In this document: piece after piece, positions 12,241 through 20,340 of the stretch | Layout: each line of letters begins with the position of its first letter | Position numbering within the stretch: position 1 is the stretch's first letter | Assembly (NCBI GenBank): GCA_009691855.1 | Contig: SIAI01000016.1 | Location: forward strand, 1 to 64,000 | Length of the DNA: 64,000 bases | Origin: Planctomycetota bacterium | GTDB taxonomy: Bacteria > Planctomycetota > UBA1135 > GCA-002686595 | Direction of reading: 5' to 3' | The notes under the pieces: model-generated | What the model saw: the letters and a program-made list of their open reading frames with translations, nothing else | The model's database searches: none | Told to the model about the DNA's origin: nothing | Made by a program: the position numbers and the translations under genes

Positions 12241-14568
12241 ATGAAGCTCGCACCCACGCCCACCTCCCTCGGCGGCCTCGCCAGCCGTTCCAGCGCGCTC
12301 CTCGCCCTGCTCGCAGGTCTGTCCGCCTGCAACAAAGGCCAGCATTCGAGCTCCGGCCCCGGCGGGGGCGGCTCGAACCCGCTGGTGGTCGACTTCGACC
12401 TGCGCAGCGACCTGCACCTCGGTTCGGCGTTCCTGGGCGACCTGTTGCACGCCGACCTGGACGGCGACGGGCTCGAGGACCTGGTCGAGGCCAACTTCGG
12501 CACGAAGTTCCTGACCATCGCGGCCGGCGAGGCCGACGGCACCTTCACCACCTTGTTGGAGCTGCCGACCCTCGGCCACGGCTTCCGCCTGGCGCGCGGC
12601 GACTTCGACGGCAACGGACGCGAGGACCTCGCCGTGGCCTGCGGTGACTGGATCGACGGCGCCGACCAGGCCGTGCAGGTGTTCCTGCAGGGCCCGCTGG
12701 CCTTCGAGTTCGGCGCGCCAGTGACGCTCGAGATGGACACGGATCCCAAGGACCTGTGCGCGGCTCCGCTCTCCGGCCTCTCCGGCGACGCGGGTCCGGA
12801 CGAGTTGTTCGTCGCGCTGCGCGAAGAGCAGCGCGTGATGCGCCTGTCGCTCTCCGGCGGCGCGCTGGTCGAGACCGGCTCGCTCGACTCGAGCGCGCTC
12901 GGCCTGGGCGCGCCCTACAGCGTGTGCGTGCTCGACGTCGGCGGCGACGGGATCCTCGATCTCGTGGTGGGCGAGGACAACCCCGGCAACGACCGCGTGC
13001 TCGAGTTCCCGCGCACCGTGGCCGGCTTCCAGACGCCCACGGTCCTGCTCGAGCCGCTGCAGAAGCCGGCCGTCGAGTCCACCGGCGACATGGACGGCAA
13101 CGGCTTCGAGGACCTGGCCATCGCGCAGTTCGAGGGCTCGAGCGTCGTGCTGCTGGCCGGCGATGCGGCCGGATTGACGCTCGGCTACGCGCTCGACTGC
13201 GGTGGCGAGACGACCTCGCTCCTGTTCGAGGACCTGGACGGCGACGGCCTGGCCGAGGTCATGGCCACCGTGTTCCTGCAGGAGTCGCTCCAGGTGCGCA
13301 AGGGCCTGGCGCCCTTCACGTGGGGCGCGCCCGTGCACTACAACGTCGGCATCGGTCCGCGCGCCATCGGCGTGCTTTCCCTGCCCGGCGACGCGCACAA
13401 GGACCTCCTGTGCGCCAACGCCCAGGACCTCTCGCTGCTCTACGGCCGCGGCGACGGCAGCTTCCGCTGCGCGACCGGCGCGCCGACTGGCGTCGGGCGT
13501 CCGGTGCTGGTGGACAGCGCCGACCTCGACAACGACGGCGACCAGGACGCGGTGGTGATCACGCGCAACCAGGAGTCGCTGGTGTTCCTCGAAAACCAGG
13601 CTGGAGCGCTCGAGACGGTGAACGTGCTCGCGCTGCAGAAGACGCCCAAGGACGACTCGGGCTTCCTGGCGCTGGCCGACGTGGACGTGGACGGCGACGT
13701 CGACGCCATGGTCACGGTGCTGGAGAAGGGTGAGCTGCGCCTGTACCGCAACCAGGGTGGGCCGGCGAGCTTCGCCGAGCCGCTGCCCGCGGACGTGATC
13801 GCGGTGGGCCAGGGCCCGCTGGGCCTCGACCTCGGCGATCTGAACGACGACCAGCGCATCGACGCGGTGGTCGGGCTGGTGGACGAGAAGGCGCTGCGCG
13901 TGCTGCTCGGCCAGGGCGGGGGCGCGTTCCAGCTGCTGGCGCCGCTCGCGCTGACCTTCGCGCCGCTCGCGATCCTGTGCGCCGACTTCGACGGCGACGG
14001 CCAGCTGGACGTGGCCGCGACCGGCCGCGCTGACGCGGGCGAGGTCGTGGCCGTGTTCGCCGGCGACGGCGCGGGCGGACTCACGCTGCGCGGCACGCTG
14101 CCTGTCGCCTTCGACTCCGGCAACCTGTCGATGGGCGACCTGGACGAGAACGGTCAGCTCGACCTGGTGGTCGGGCAGCTAACGGTGCTCACCGACGAGG
14201 TCCTGGTGCTGCTCAACCAGGGCGCCTTCGCCTTCAGCGCGACCCCGCTGCGCCTGAGCGCCGGTCCGGGCACGCCGCTGATCGCCGACGCGGACCGCGA
14301 CGGACACCTGGACCTCTTGGTTCTGTCCACCGGCGGCGAGCTCGCACTCGCGCGTGGCCTCGGCACCGGGAACTTCGTCGCGCTCACGCGCACGGCGGGC
14401 GAGCTGCCCTGCCCCGACGGCACGGTCTCGGCCACGCTGGCCGACCTCGACGGCGACGGCTTGCCCGAACTGCTCATGGTCACGCCCGAGGCGCCCTTCG
14501 TGTGGAGCGCGAAGAACGTCAGCCAGGAGCCGGTGAACAACCTCGTGAACAGACTAATGAACAACTGA
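12241..14568 (+). CDS. FG-GAP/VCBS-repeat lipoprotein
   Basis: A 775-residue secreted protein. ATG 12241 was chosen because it starts a lipoprotein signal with lipobox GLSAC near residue 30; the open frame extends upstream into the repeat element but lacks export features there. After a Gly/Ser linker, about ten FG-GAP/VCBS repeats follow, each with a calcium-binding loop such as DLDGDGLEDL, DFDGNGREDL, DMDGNGFEDL and DVDVDGDVDAM. These build an integrin-alpha-like beta-propeller. It probably sits on the outer face of a membrane and binds Ca2+ or partners; no enzyme domain is present. It is monocistronic, with a hairpin after its stop. Confidence 0.8.
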   Translation: MKLAPTPTSLGGLASRSSALLALLAGLSACNKGQHSSSGPGGGGSNPLVVDFDLRSDLHLGSAFLGDLLHADLDGDGLEDLVEANFGTKFLTIAAGEADGTFTTLLELPTLGHGFRLARGDFDGNGREDLAVACGDWIDGADQAVQVFLQGPLAFEFGAPVTLEMDTDPKDLCAAPLSGLSGDAGPDELFVALREEQRVMRLSLSGGALVETGSLDSSALGLGAPYSVCVLDVGGDGILDLVVGEDNPGNDRVLEFPRTVAGFQTPTVLLEPLQKPAVESTGDMDGNGFEDLAIAQFEGSSVVLLAGDAAGLTLGYALDCGGETTSLLFEDLDGDGLAEVMATVFLQESLQVRKGLAPFTWGAPVHYNVGIGPRAIGVLSLPGDAHKDLLCANAQDLSLLYGRGDGSFRCATGAPTGVGRPVLVDSADLDNDGDQDAVVITRNQESLVFLENQAGALETVNVLALQKTPKDDSGFLALADVDVDGDVDAMVTVLEKGELRLYRNQGGPASFAEPLPADVIAVGQGPLGLDLGDLNDDQRIDAVVGLVDEKALRVLLGQGGGAFQLLAPLALTFAPLAILCADFDGDGQLDVAATGRADAGEVVAVFAGDGAGGLTLRGTLPVAFDSGNLSMGDLDENGQLDLVVGQLTVLTDEVLVLLNQGAFAFSATPLRLSAGPGTPLIADADRDGHLDLLVLSTGGELALARGLGTGNFVALTRTAGELPCPDGTVSATLADLDGDGLPELLMVTPEAPFVWSAKNVSQEPVNNLVNRLMNN

Positions 14569-14585
14569 GTCTCCTTCGATCGGGT

Positions 14586-14608
14586 CGGGCAACAGGTGGC
14601 GTTGCCCG
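14586..14608 (+). terminator. Hairpin after the FG-GAP lipoprotein gene
   Basis: An 8-bp perfect stem CGGGCAAC/GTTGCCCG with a 7-nt loop, 17 bases past the stop. There is no T-tract after it, so this is a candidate only. Confidence 0.4.
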
Positions 14609-14639
14609 GCCTCCCCGCGCCGGGTAGGGTTCGGAAACT

Positions 14640-15596
14640 TTGCGAGCATCCGAGCCCGATCCCGGCGCACCTATTTCCATCGTGCTCGCCGCGGGCCGCG
14701 GGCGACGCATCGCTCCGCTCTCGCGCACGCTGCCGAAACCGCTGCTGCCCGTGCTCGATCGACCGCTGATCGCCTGGCAGCTCGCGGCCCTGGCTGCGCT
14801 CGGCGTGCGCGAGGTCGTGGTGGTGGTGGGCTACTTGCGCGAGCGCATTCAGGCCGAGCTCGGCGACGGCGCGGCCTTCGGGCTCGCGCTGCGCTACGTG
14901 GTGCAGGCGCAGCCGCTGGGCATCGCCGACGCCCTGGCCTGCGCCACGCCCGTGCTCACGCGTCCGTTCCTGTGTCTACTCGGCGACGTGTGGTTCGAAC
15001 CCAGCGACCTGGCGCGCGTGGCGCAGGGCCTGGCGGGGGCGGACGGAGCCCTGGCGGTGCACGTCGAGGACGAGCCGCGCGAGCTCGCGCGCAACTTCGC
15101 GGTCGAGGTCGATGGCCAGGGCTGGGTGCGGCGCGTGGAGGAGAAGCCGCGCGCGCCGCGCACGAACTGCAAGGGCACGGGGCTGTACGCGTTCCGGCCC
15201 GCGTTCCTGGAAGTCGCGCGCGGCACGCCGCCCAGCGCGCTGCGCGGAGAGCGTGAGCTCACCGACGCGATCCAGCGCTACCTGGAGCAGGGCGCAGAGC
15301 TGCGCGCCGTGACCTGCGCCGGTCGCGATTTCAACCTGTCCGCGCCGGCCGACCTGCTGGCGGTCAACCTGCACGCGCTCGCGCGCAGCGGGCAGGAACG
15401 CTGGATCGCGCCCACGGCCGAGGTGCACGACGGGGCCGTGATCGAGGGCTCGGTGGTGCTGGGCGGTGCGCGCGTGGCGCGCGGCGCACGGCTCGAGCGG
15501 GCGCTGGTCCTGCCGGGCGAGCGCGTGCCCGCCGGCGACTACCGCGACGTGCTGTTCGCCGCGGGCGAGGTCGTGGCCTGTTCGCCGCGGCGATAG
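14640..15596 (+). CDS. Sugar-1-phosphate nucleotidylyltransferase-like protein
   Basis: A 318-residue protein with TTG start at 14640. The nucleotide-binding signature LAAGRGRRIAPLSRTLPKPL is near the N-terminus, followed by PLLPVLDRPLIAWQL and LLGDVWF, matching GlmU/RfbA/GalU-type transferases. EEKPRAPRTNCKGTGLYAF matches the sugar-phosphate binding region. A short left-handed helix-like tail (about 255-300, VHDGAVIEGSVVLGGARVARGARLE) resembles the C-terminal part of GlmU or mannose-1-phosphate guanylyltransferases. The sugar and nucleotide cannot be assigned. The last 58 bp overlap the 3' end of the convergent larE gene, so the two transcripts are antisense to each other there. Confidence 0.8.
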   Translation: MRASEPDPGAPISIVLAAGRGRRIAPLSRTLPKPLLPVLDRPLIAWQLAALAALGVREVVVVVGYLRERIQAELGDGAAFGLALRYVVQAQPLGIADALACATPVLTRPFLCLLGDVWFEPSDLARVAQGLAGADGALAVHVEDEPRELARNFAVEVDGQGWVRRVEEKPRAPRTNCKGTGLYAFRPAFLEVARGTPPSALRGERELTDAIQRYLEQGAELRAVTCAGRDFNLSAPADLLAVNLHALARSGQERWIAPTAEVHDGAVIEGSVVLGGARVARGARLERALVLPGERVPAGDYRDVLFAAGEVVACSPRR

Positions 15597-16348
15597 ACGG
15601 CGAGCTCGAGGCTGGTGAAGCCCTGCGCGGCCAGGCGCGCGCCGAACTCCGCTTCGAGGGAGCAGGCGCGCGCGTGCTCCTCCGCGGCCACCTCGACGCG
15701 CGCGTGCGGCCCGTGATCGCGCACGCGCAGCAGCGCGAAGCCCAGCGGGCGCAGCGCTTCCTCGGCCGCCTCGATGCGCGCCAGCGCCGCGCGCGTCACC
15801 GGCGTGCCGAGCGGCAGACGCGAGGACAGGCACGCCGCGGCCGGCTTCTCGGCCACGACGAGTTCGTGCGCGCGCGCGTAGGCGCGCACGTCGGCTTTGG
15901 AGAAGCCCGCCTCGCGCAGCGGCGCGCGCACGTCCAGCTCGGCCGCCGCGCGCCGGCCGGGGCGCGGCTCGCTCAGGTCGTCGGTGATCTCGCCGTAGGC
16001 CAGGGTCGTGAAGCCGTGCGCGCGCGCCCAGCTCTCCATGGAAGCGAACAGCGTGTGGCGGCAGAAGTAGCAGCGCTGGCCGTCGTTGGCGCGGTAGCCG
16101 TCGAGGGCGAGCTCGTCCGTCGCCAGGCGCTCGAGGCGCGCGCCGAGGCGCGCGGCGAAGGCCTCGGCTTCGGCCAGTTCACGGCGCGGCAGCGAGGGCG
16201 AGTCGCCGATCAGGGCCACCGCGCGCGCGCCGAGGACGCGCACGGCGGAGTGCAGCAGGACGGAGGAGTCCACGCCGCCGGAGAAAGCCACCACGAGATC
16301 TGGGAAGCTGGCCAGCAGGTCGTCGAGGGCGGCGGGGCGGGCGGACAT
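15539..16348 (-). CDS. larE: ATP-dependent sacrificial sulfur transferase LarE
   Basis: A 269-residue PP-loop protein from ATG 16348. The ATP loop is VAFSGGVDSS. A CxxC pair occurs in QRCYFCRHTLF and a third cysteine in AAACLSSRLPLG. LarE adenylates and sulfurates pyridinium dicarboxylic acid mononucleotide on the way to the nickel-pincer cofactor of lactate racemase-type enzymes. In the well-known Lactobacillus enzyme one cysteine gives up its sulfur; other LarE proteins use three cysteines to hold a [4Fe-4S] cluster that carries a labile sulfide. The three cysteines here fit the latter type. larA, larB and larC are not in the window. Confidence 0.88.
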   Translation of the reverse strand: MSARPAALDDLLASFPDLVVAFSGGVDSSVLLHSAVRVLGARAVALIGDSPSLPRRELAEAEAFAARLGARLERLATDELALDGYRANDGQRCYFCRHTLFASMESWARAHGFTTLAYGEITDDLSEPRPGRRAAAELDVRAPLREAGFSKADVRAYARAHELVVAEKPAAACLSSRLPLGTPVTRAALARIEAAEEALRPLGFALLRVRDHGPHARVEVAAEEHARACSLEAEFGARLAAQGFTSLELAVYRRGEQATTSPAANSTSR

Positions 16349-16408
16349 GAGTGAGGAAGGGTAGCGATCGGGGTGGGCGCGTCGACCCCGGGAGCGCGCC
16401 CGACGCCG

Positions 16409-16425
16409 GCGTGCGCAGCGCACGC
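16409..16425 (-). terminator. Hairpin between the toroid gene and larE
   Basis: A perfect inverted repeat GCGTGCGC/GCGCACGC with essentially no spacer, in the 89-bp gap after the toroid gene stop at 16438. It may mark the end of the large minus-strand operon. No U-tract follows. Confidence 0.35.
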
Positions 16426-16437
16426 GCCGCGCCGCGT

Positions 16438-17514
16438 CTACCTCTGGAACACCGGCAAGACCCCATCCGGCAGCGAGAGCACCAGACAGTTCACCGCCGT
16501 GACGTAGGCCGACCCGAAGCGCGACCCGCGCCAGGCCCCGTCCTTCTCCTGCAACTTCAGGATGTCCTCGCGCTCGCCCGGGAACCAGCGGTTGAAGTGA
16601 CTGGTATCCGCTAGCTGCCAGAAGGCCTGGGCGAGATACAAGCGCTCGTACTCGGGGAAGTCCGCGCGCTTGCCGGACTCCTCCTGGCGCCCGAGCGCGC
16701 TCCAGATCGCGTCGATGCCGCTGTGGATGACGACGTCGTCGTAGGTCCCCGCGCTGTTCAGCGTGGCCACGGCGGCGGCGGTGAGCCCGATGCTCGTGCG
16801 GCGTTCGTCGCCGAGCGTGTAGCAGAACAGCCCGCTTTTCGCCTGCAGCCGGCGCACGTAGTCCTCGGCGCGGCGCACGACCTCGGCGTTCACCTGGATC
16901 CCGGCGTCGCGCGCGGCGCGCAGGGCTTGCACCAGGCAGATCGTGACCGAGCCCTCGTGGTCGACGGGCTGGTAGGGGGTGTAGAACCAACCGCCCTCGG
17001 AGCCCTGGCACTTCTCGATGCGCTCGACGGCCGCGACCAGCGCGCTGCGGATGCGCTCGGAACCCTTGGCCATGCCGTAGGCCTCGGCCAGCGCCAGCGT
17101 GGCGTAGCCGTGGCCGTGGGTCTTGGAGATGACGTCGCCTTGCAGCGAGATGTAACCGCGCTCGGAAGAGTTCTCGCCCAGGTCGGTGTGCGCGACCAGG
17201 AACTCGACCGCGCGCGTCACGACCTCGCCGTGGGGCCCGCGGCCCGGCTCGCTGCCGGCGGCCAGGAAGGCCAGCGTGCACAGCGCGGTGACGCCCAGCG
17301 GCGCGTACTCACCGCGCTCCACGTCGGTGATCGCGAAGGAGCCGTCGCCGCTCTGTGCCTGCAGGCCGGCCAGGTAGCTCAGCCCCTCGGCCACCGCGCG
17401 CTCCGCGGCCGGCGTGCCGAGCGGCGTGCGCTGCGCGGCCAGCACGGAGGCCGCGCGCACGCCGTCGGGGCCGTCGTCGCAGCGCAGCAGCACGAGCGTC
17501 AGGGCGAGCAGCAT
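16438..17514 (-). CDS. Alpha/alpha-toroid (squalene-cyclase/prenyltransferase-repeat) protein, copy 1
   Basis: A 358-residue exported protein (hydrophobic start MLLALTLVLL, ATG 17514). It contains repeated toroid motifs such as GLSYLAGLQAQSGDGSFA, GYATLALAEAYGM, CQGSEGGWFYTPY and LQEKDGAWRGSRFGSAYVTA. These are the QW-like repeats of squalene-hopene cyclases, prenyltransferase beta subunits and alpha-2-macroglobulin thioester domains. The DxDD acid motif of squalene-hopene cyclase is not seen, so terpene cyclisation is unlikely; a structural or ligand-binding role is inferred. The C-terminus LPVFQR closely matches that of the second toroid protein of the same operon (LPIFQR). It lies 19 bp downstream of the giant coiled-coil gene. 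Confidence 0.8.
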   Translation of the reverse strand: MLLALTLVLLRCDDGPDGVRAASVLAAQRTPLGTPAAERAVAEGLSYLAGLQAQSGDGSFAITDVERGEYAPLGVTALCTLAFLAAGSEPGRGPHGEVVTRAVEFLVAHTDLGENSSERGYISLQGDVISKTHGHGYATLALAEAYGMAKGSERIRSALVAAVERIEKCQGSEGGWFYTPYQPVDHEGSVTICLVQALRAARDAGIQVNAEVVRRAEDYVRRLQAKSGLFCYTLGDERRTSIGLTAAAVATLNSAGTYDDVVIHSGIDAIWSALGRQEESGKRADFPEYERLYLAQAFWQLADTSHFNRWFPGEREDILKLQEKDGAWRGSRFGSAYVTAVNCLVLSLPDGVLPVFQR

Positions 17515-17533
17515 GGTCGGCGTCGAGGGACCC

Positions 17534-20338
17534 TCAGTCCTGGGAGGATTCGGGGGCCTCGATGCCGACGCGCGCGCGCAGGTCCTTGAACAGCTCGGTC
17601 AGGCGCTCGTGGCGCGCGGCCAGGCGCGAGATCTCGGCCAGGAACAGCGCGTTCGGCTCGCCGGCCTCGAGCTCGGGCGCCAGCAGGCGCAGCCGGTCGA
17701 GGGAGTCGCGCAGCTCGACCTCCATGCGCCGCAGCAGCTTCAGCTCGGTCGAGTCGGGCACCAGCGGCTGCGGGCCCTGCGGTTGGTCCTTGGGCGAGGC
17801 GCCCGGCGGCTTCTTCTGGTTCTCGTCCTGGCGGCGCGCCTGCTCGGCGCGCAGCGCGTCGAGCAGCCACAGCAGCGCCTCCTCGACGTCCTTTTGCAGT
17901 CCCTGGGCGCGCTCGCCGGTCTGGAAGTCGCCTTCCTCGTACAGGTCGTGCTCCAGGCGCGCGAGGTCGCTGGCCACGTTGGCGAGCAGCCCGGCGGCGA
18001 CCCGCGTGCCCTCGGCCTCGACCGCCTTGGCCAGCTCCTCGGCGCGCTTGCCGAGGCTGCCTTCCTCGCGCGAGATGCCGCGCAGGCGCAGCTTCTGCGC
18101 GCGACTCGGTTGGGCGGCGTTGCCGCGCTCCTGGTCGACCTGCTTGAGCTCGGCCATCTGCTTGCGGTGGGCCTCGAGCAGCGCGGCCGTTTCCTCGGCG
18201 ATGCGGAAGAGCTGCTCCTCGGCACGCAGGCGCTGGTACTGCTCTTCTTCTTCCTTCAGCTCGCTCTTGGCTTGGCGCAGCTCGCGCTCGACCTCTTGCT
18301 CCTGCTGTTCGGCCTGCGAGGGATCGCCCTGTTCGAGCGCTTCCTTGGCGGCCTGGGCCTGCTCCGAGGCCTTCGAGAGGTCGGGCTTGCTGCGCGGATT
18401 CTCGCGCTCCTTCATGCGCCGCGCGAGGTCGAGGATCTGCTGGCGCACACGCTCCTGCTCGGCGGCGAGTTCCTCGGCCGCACGGCGTTCCTCCTCGCTC
18501 GTCAGGCGCACGCCGTCCTTGGCGGCCTGCGCGGCCTTTTGCAGCGACTGCAAGGCTTGGCGCTGCTGGTTGGCGGCCGAGGCGCTCTTGCCCTGCTGCA
18601 GCGCCGAGCCGGCTTCCTGCATCGACTGTTGGGCCTCTTTGAGGGCCTGCTCGAGCCCTTGCTTCGCTTCGCTCGAGAGCGCCTCGGGCGGCGGCGACTG
18701 CGCCAGCGCGCCGGCCTCCTGGGCCGCCTTCTGCTGTGCGGCGGCGAGTTCGGCGTTCCCCTGCTGACCGGTGGAGGCCGCGCCGGCGCGCGCCCGCTCC
18801 AGCGCCGCGCGCGCTTCCTCGAGCGCGCTCTCGGCGCTCTCGGCGCTGGCGGCGCTCTCGCCTTGGTTGCCGGTGCGCGCGGCCTGCGCGGCGGCGCGCA
18901 TGGCCTCGGCCGCGCGCTCGAGGGCCTGCACGCCTTCTGCGCCGGCAGCGGTCTTGGCCTGCGGCAGGGATTCGAGGCCGCGTTGCAGGGCCGCGCTCTT
19001 GCGCGCCTGTTCGGCCTGCGAGCCGGCCAGGGCCACGCCCACGAGCTCGAGTTCCTTCTGTGCCTGGCTCAGGGCTTCCGCGGCGCGCTGGGTCTTGGCC
19101 GCGGTGTCGTCCTGGCCGCGCGCGGAGCGCTGCGCTTCCTCGAGCAGCTTCTTGGCCTCGCTGGCGGCGGCGGCCGCGGGCGAGTCGGCGGCCGTACGTT
19201 CGGCCAGTTCCTCGAGCGCCTGCGCGCGCGCCTTCTGGGCCTCGGCGCGGCGCGCGGCCGCTTCGGCCTCGAGTTCGTCGGCACCGTTGCGCAGAGCCTG
19301 CGCGCTCTCGACGGCAGGCTTCGGCGAGCCGTCCTCGTTGTTCAAGGCGGCGCGCGCCTGTTCGAGCTCCTCGGCGCTGCGCTGCGCGGCCGAGTCTTGC
19401 GAGACGTTGGCGTGGCGGCGCGCGTTCTCGGCCGCCTTGCGCAGGCTTTCGCCGATCTCGCTGGGTGGGGTCGCGCCGCGTTCCAGCTCCTGCGCGGCGG
19501 CGCGCAGACGCTCGCCGGCCTCGTCCAGGCGCGCGGCCTGGGCCTCGGCGCGGCGCGCCTCCTCGGCCGCGTCGCGCGCGCCACTCAGTTCCTTGGCCTG
19601 GCCCGGCTGCCAGCTCTCGAGCACGCTACGGTCCGTGCGCTGCGCGGCCAGCAGCGCCTCGAGCTCGCGCTCCAGCTGCTCGATCTCCAGCGTGCCCGAT
19701 TCGCGTCCGGCGTCCTCGGTGCGTTCGAGCAGCTTGCGCTGCTCGGCCTCGAGCTTGTTCAGGCGCTGCTCCAGTGCCCGCTGGGCCTCGCCGCCGGCCT
19801 GTTCGCGCAGCGCGGCGGTCTTCTCCTGCAGCTTCTGCTCGCGGTCGGCCAGGGCCTCGGCATCTTCCTGCAGCTTCTGCAACGACTCGATTTTCTGCTC
19901 CAGCCCGGCCACGTTCTTGCGGTCGAGCAGGATCGAGACCAGCCGCTCCAGGTCGGCGATCAGCGCGCGCTGCGCATCCAGCGTCAACGCCGGCTTGCCG
20001 CCCTCCAGCGCCGACTTGGCCTCGAGCATGCGCTCGGCGGGCGTCATCGCGTTGGCCCCCTCGCCGCCGGCGCGCCGGTGCAAGAGCTCGAGCGCGTCCT
20101 TGAGCAGCTCGGCCGTGCGCGTGCGGCCTTCGGCCTCGATGCGTTGCAGCAGCACCTCCATGGTGCTCTGCAGGCGCTCGAGCTGGCGCGCGAGCAGCGC
20201 TTGTTCCTCGATGATGGCGGCCTTGTCGCGCTCGACGGCCACGTCCTTCTGCGCGCCCAGCGGCAGCGCCAGACCTGCGGCGAGCGCGAGCAGCAGCGCC
20301 GAGGAGCACAGGGCGGCGATCCAGGTGTGGCGGGCCAT
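17534..20338 (-). CDS. Exported giant coiled-coil protein
   Basis: A 934-residue protein starting at ATG 20338 with a signal peptide (MARHTWIAALCSSALLLALAA). Almost all of the rest is long helix rich in Ala, Glu, Gln, Arg and Lys with heptad patterns (for example LEQKIESLQKLQEDAEALAD). It has no recognisable enzyme domain. The C-terminal 200 residues turn into a helical region with RLEHDLYEEGDFQTGERAQG and RRMEVELRDSLDRLRLLAPE. It starts two bases after the stop of the DUF4175-like gene, which also has a long charged C-terminal half, so the two products probably work together. The likely role is a periplasmic spacer or scaffold. Low complexity makes homology searches misleading. Confidence 0.7.
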   Translation of the reverse strand: MARHTWIAALCSSALLLALAAGLALPLGAQKDVAVERDKAAIIEEQALLARQLERLQSTMEVLLQRIEAEGRTRTAELLKDALELLHRRAGGEGANAMTPAERMLEAKSALEGGKPALTLDAQRALIADLERLVSILLDRKNVAGLEQKIESLQKLQEDAEALADREQKLQEKTAALREQAGGEAQRALEQRLNKLEAEQRKLLERTEDAGRESGTLEIEQLERELEALLAAQRTDRSVLESWQPGQAKELSGARDAAEEARRAEAQAARLDEAGERLRAAAQELERGATPPSEIGESLRKAAENARRHANVSQDSAAQRSAEELEQARAALNNEDGSPKPAVESAQALRNGADELEAEAAARRAEAQKARAQALEELAERTAADSPAAAAASEAKKLLEEAQRSARGQDDTAAKTQRAAEALSQAQKELELVGVALAGSQAEQARKSAALQRGLESLPQAKTAAGAEGVQALERAAEAMRAAAQAARTGNQGESAASAESAESALEEARAALERARAGAASTGQQGNAELAAAQQKAAQEAGALAQSPPPEALSSEAKQGLEQALKEAQQSMQEAGSALQQGKSASAANQQRQALQSLQKAAQAAKDGVRLTSEEERRAAEELAAEQERVRQQILDLARRMKERENPRSKPDLSKASEQAQAAKEALEQGDPSQAEQQEQEVERELRQAKSELKEEEEQYQRLRAEEQLFRIAEETAALLEAHRKQMAELKQVDQERGNAAQPSRAQKLRLRGISREEGSLGKRAEELAKAVEAEGTRVAAGLLANVASDLARLEHDLYEEGDFQTGERAQGLQKDVEEALLWLLDALRAEQARRQDENQKKPPGASPKDQPQGPQPLVPDSTELKLLRRMEVELRDSLDRLRLLAPELEAGEPNALFLAEISRLAARHERLTELFKDLRARVGIEAPESSQD

Positions 20339-20340
20339 GG

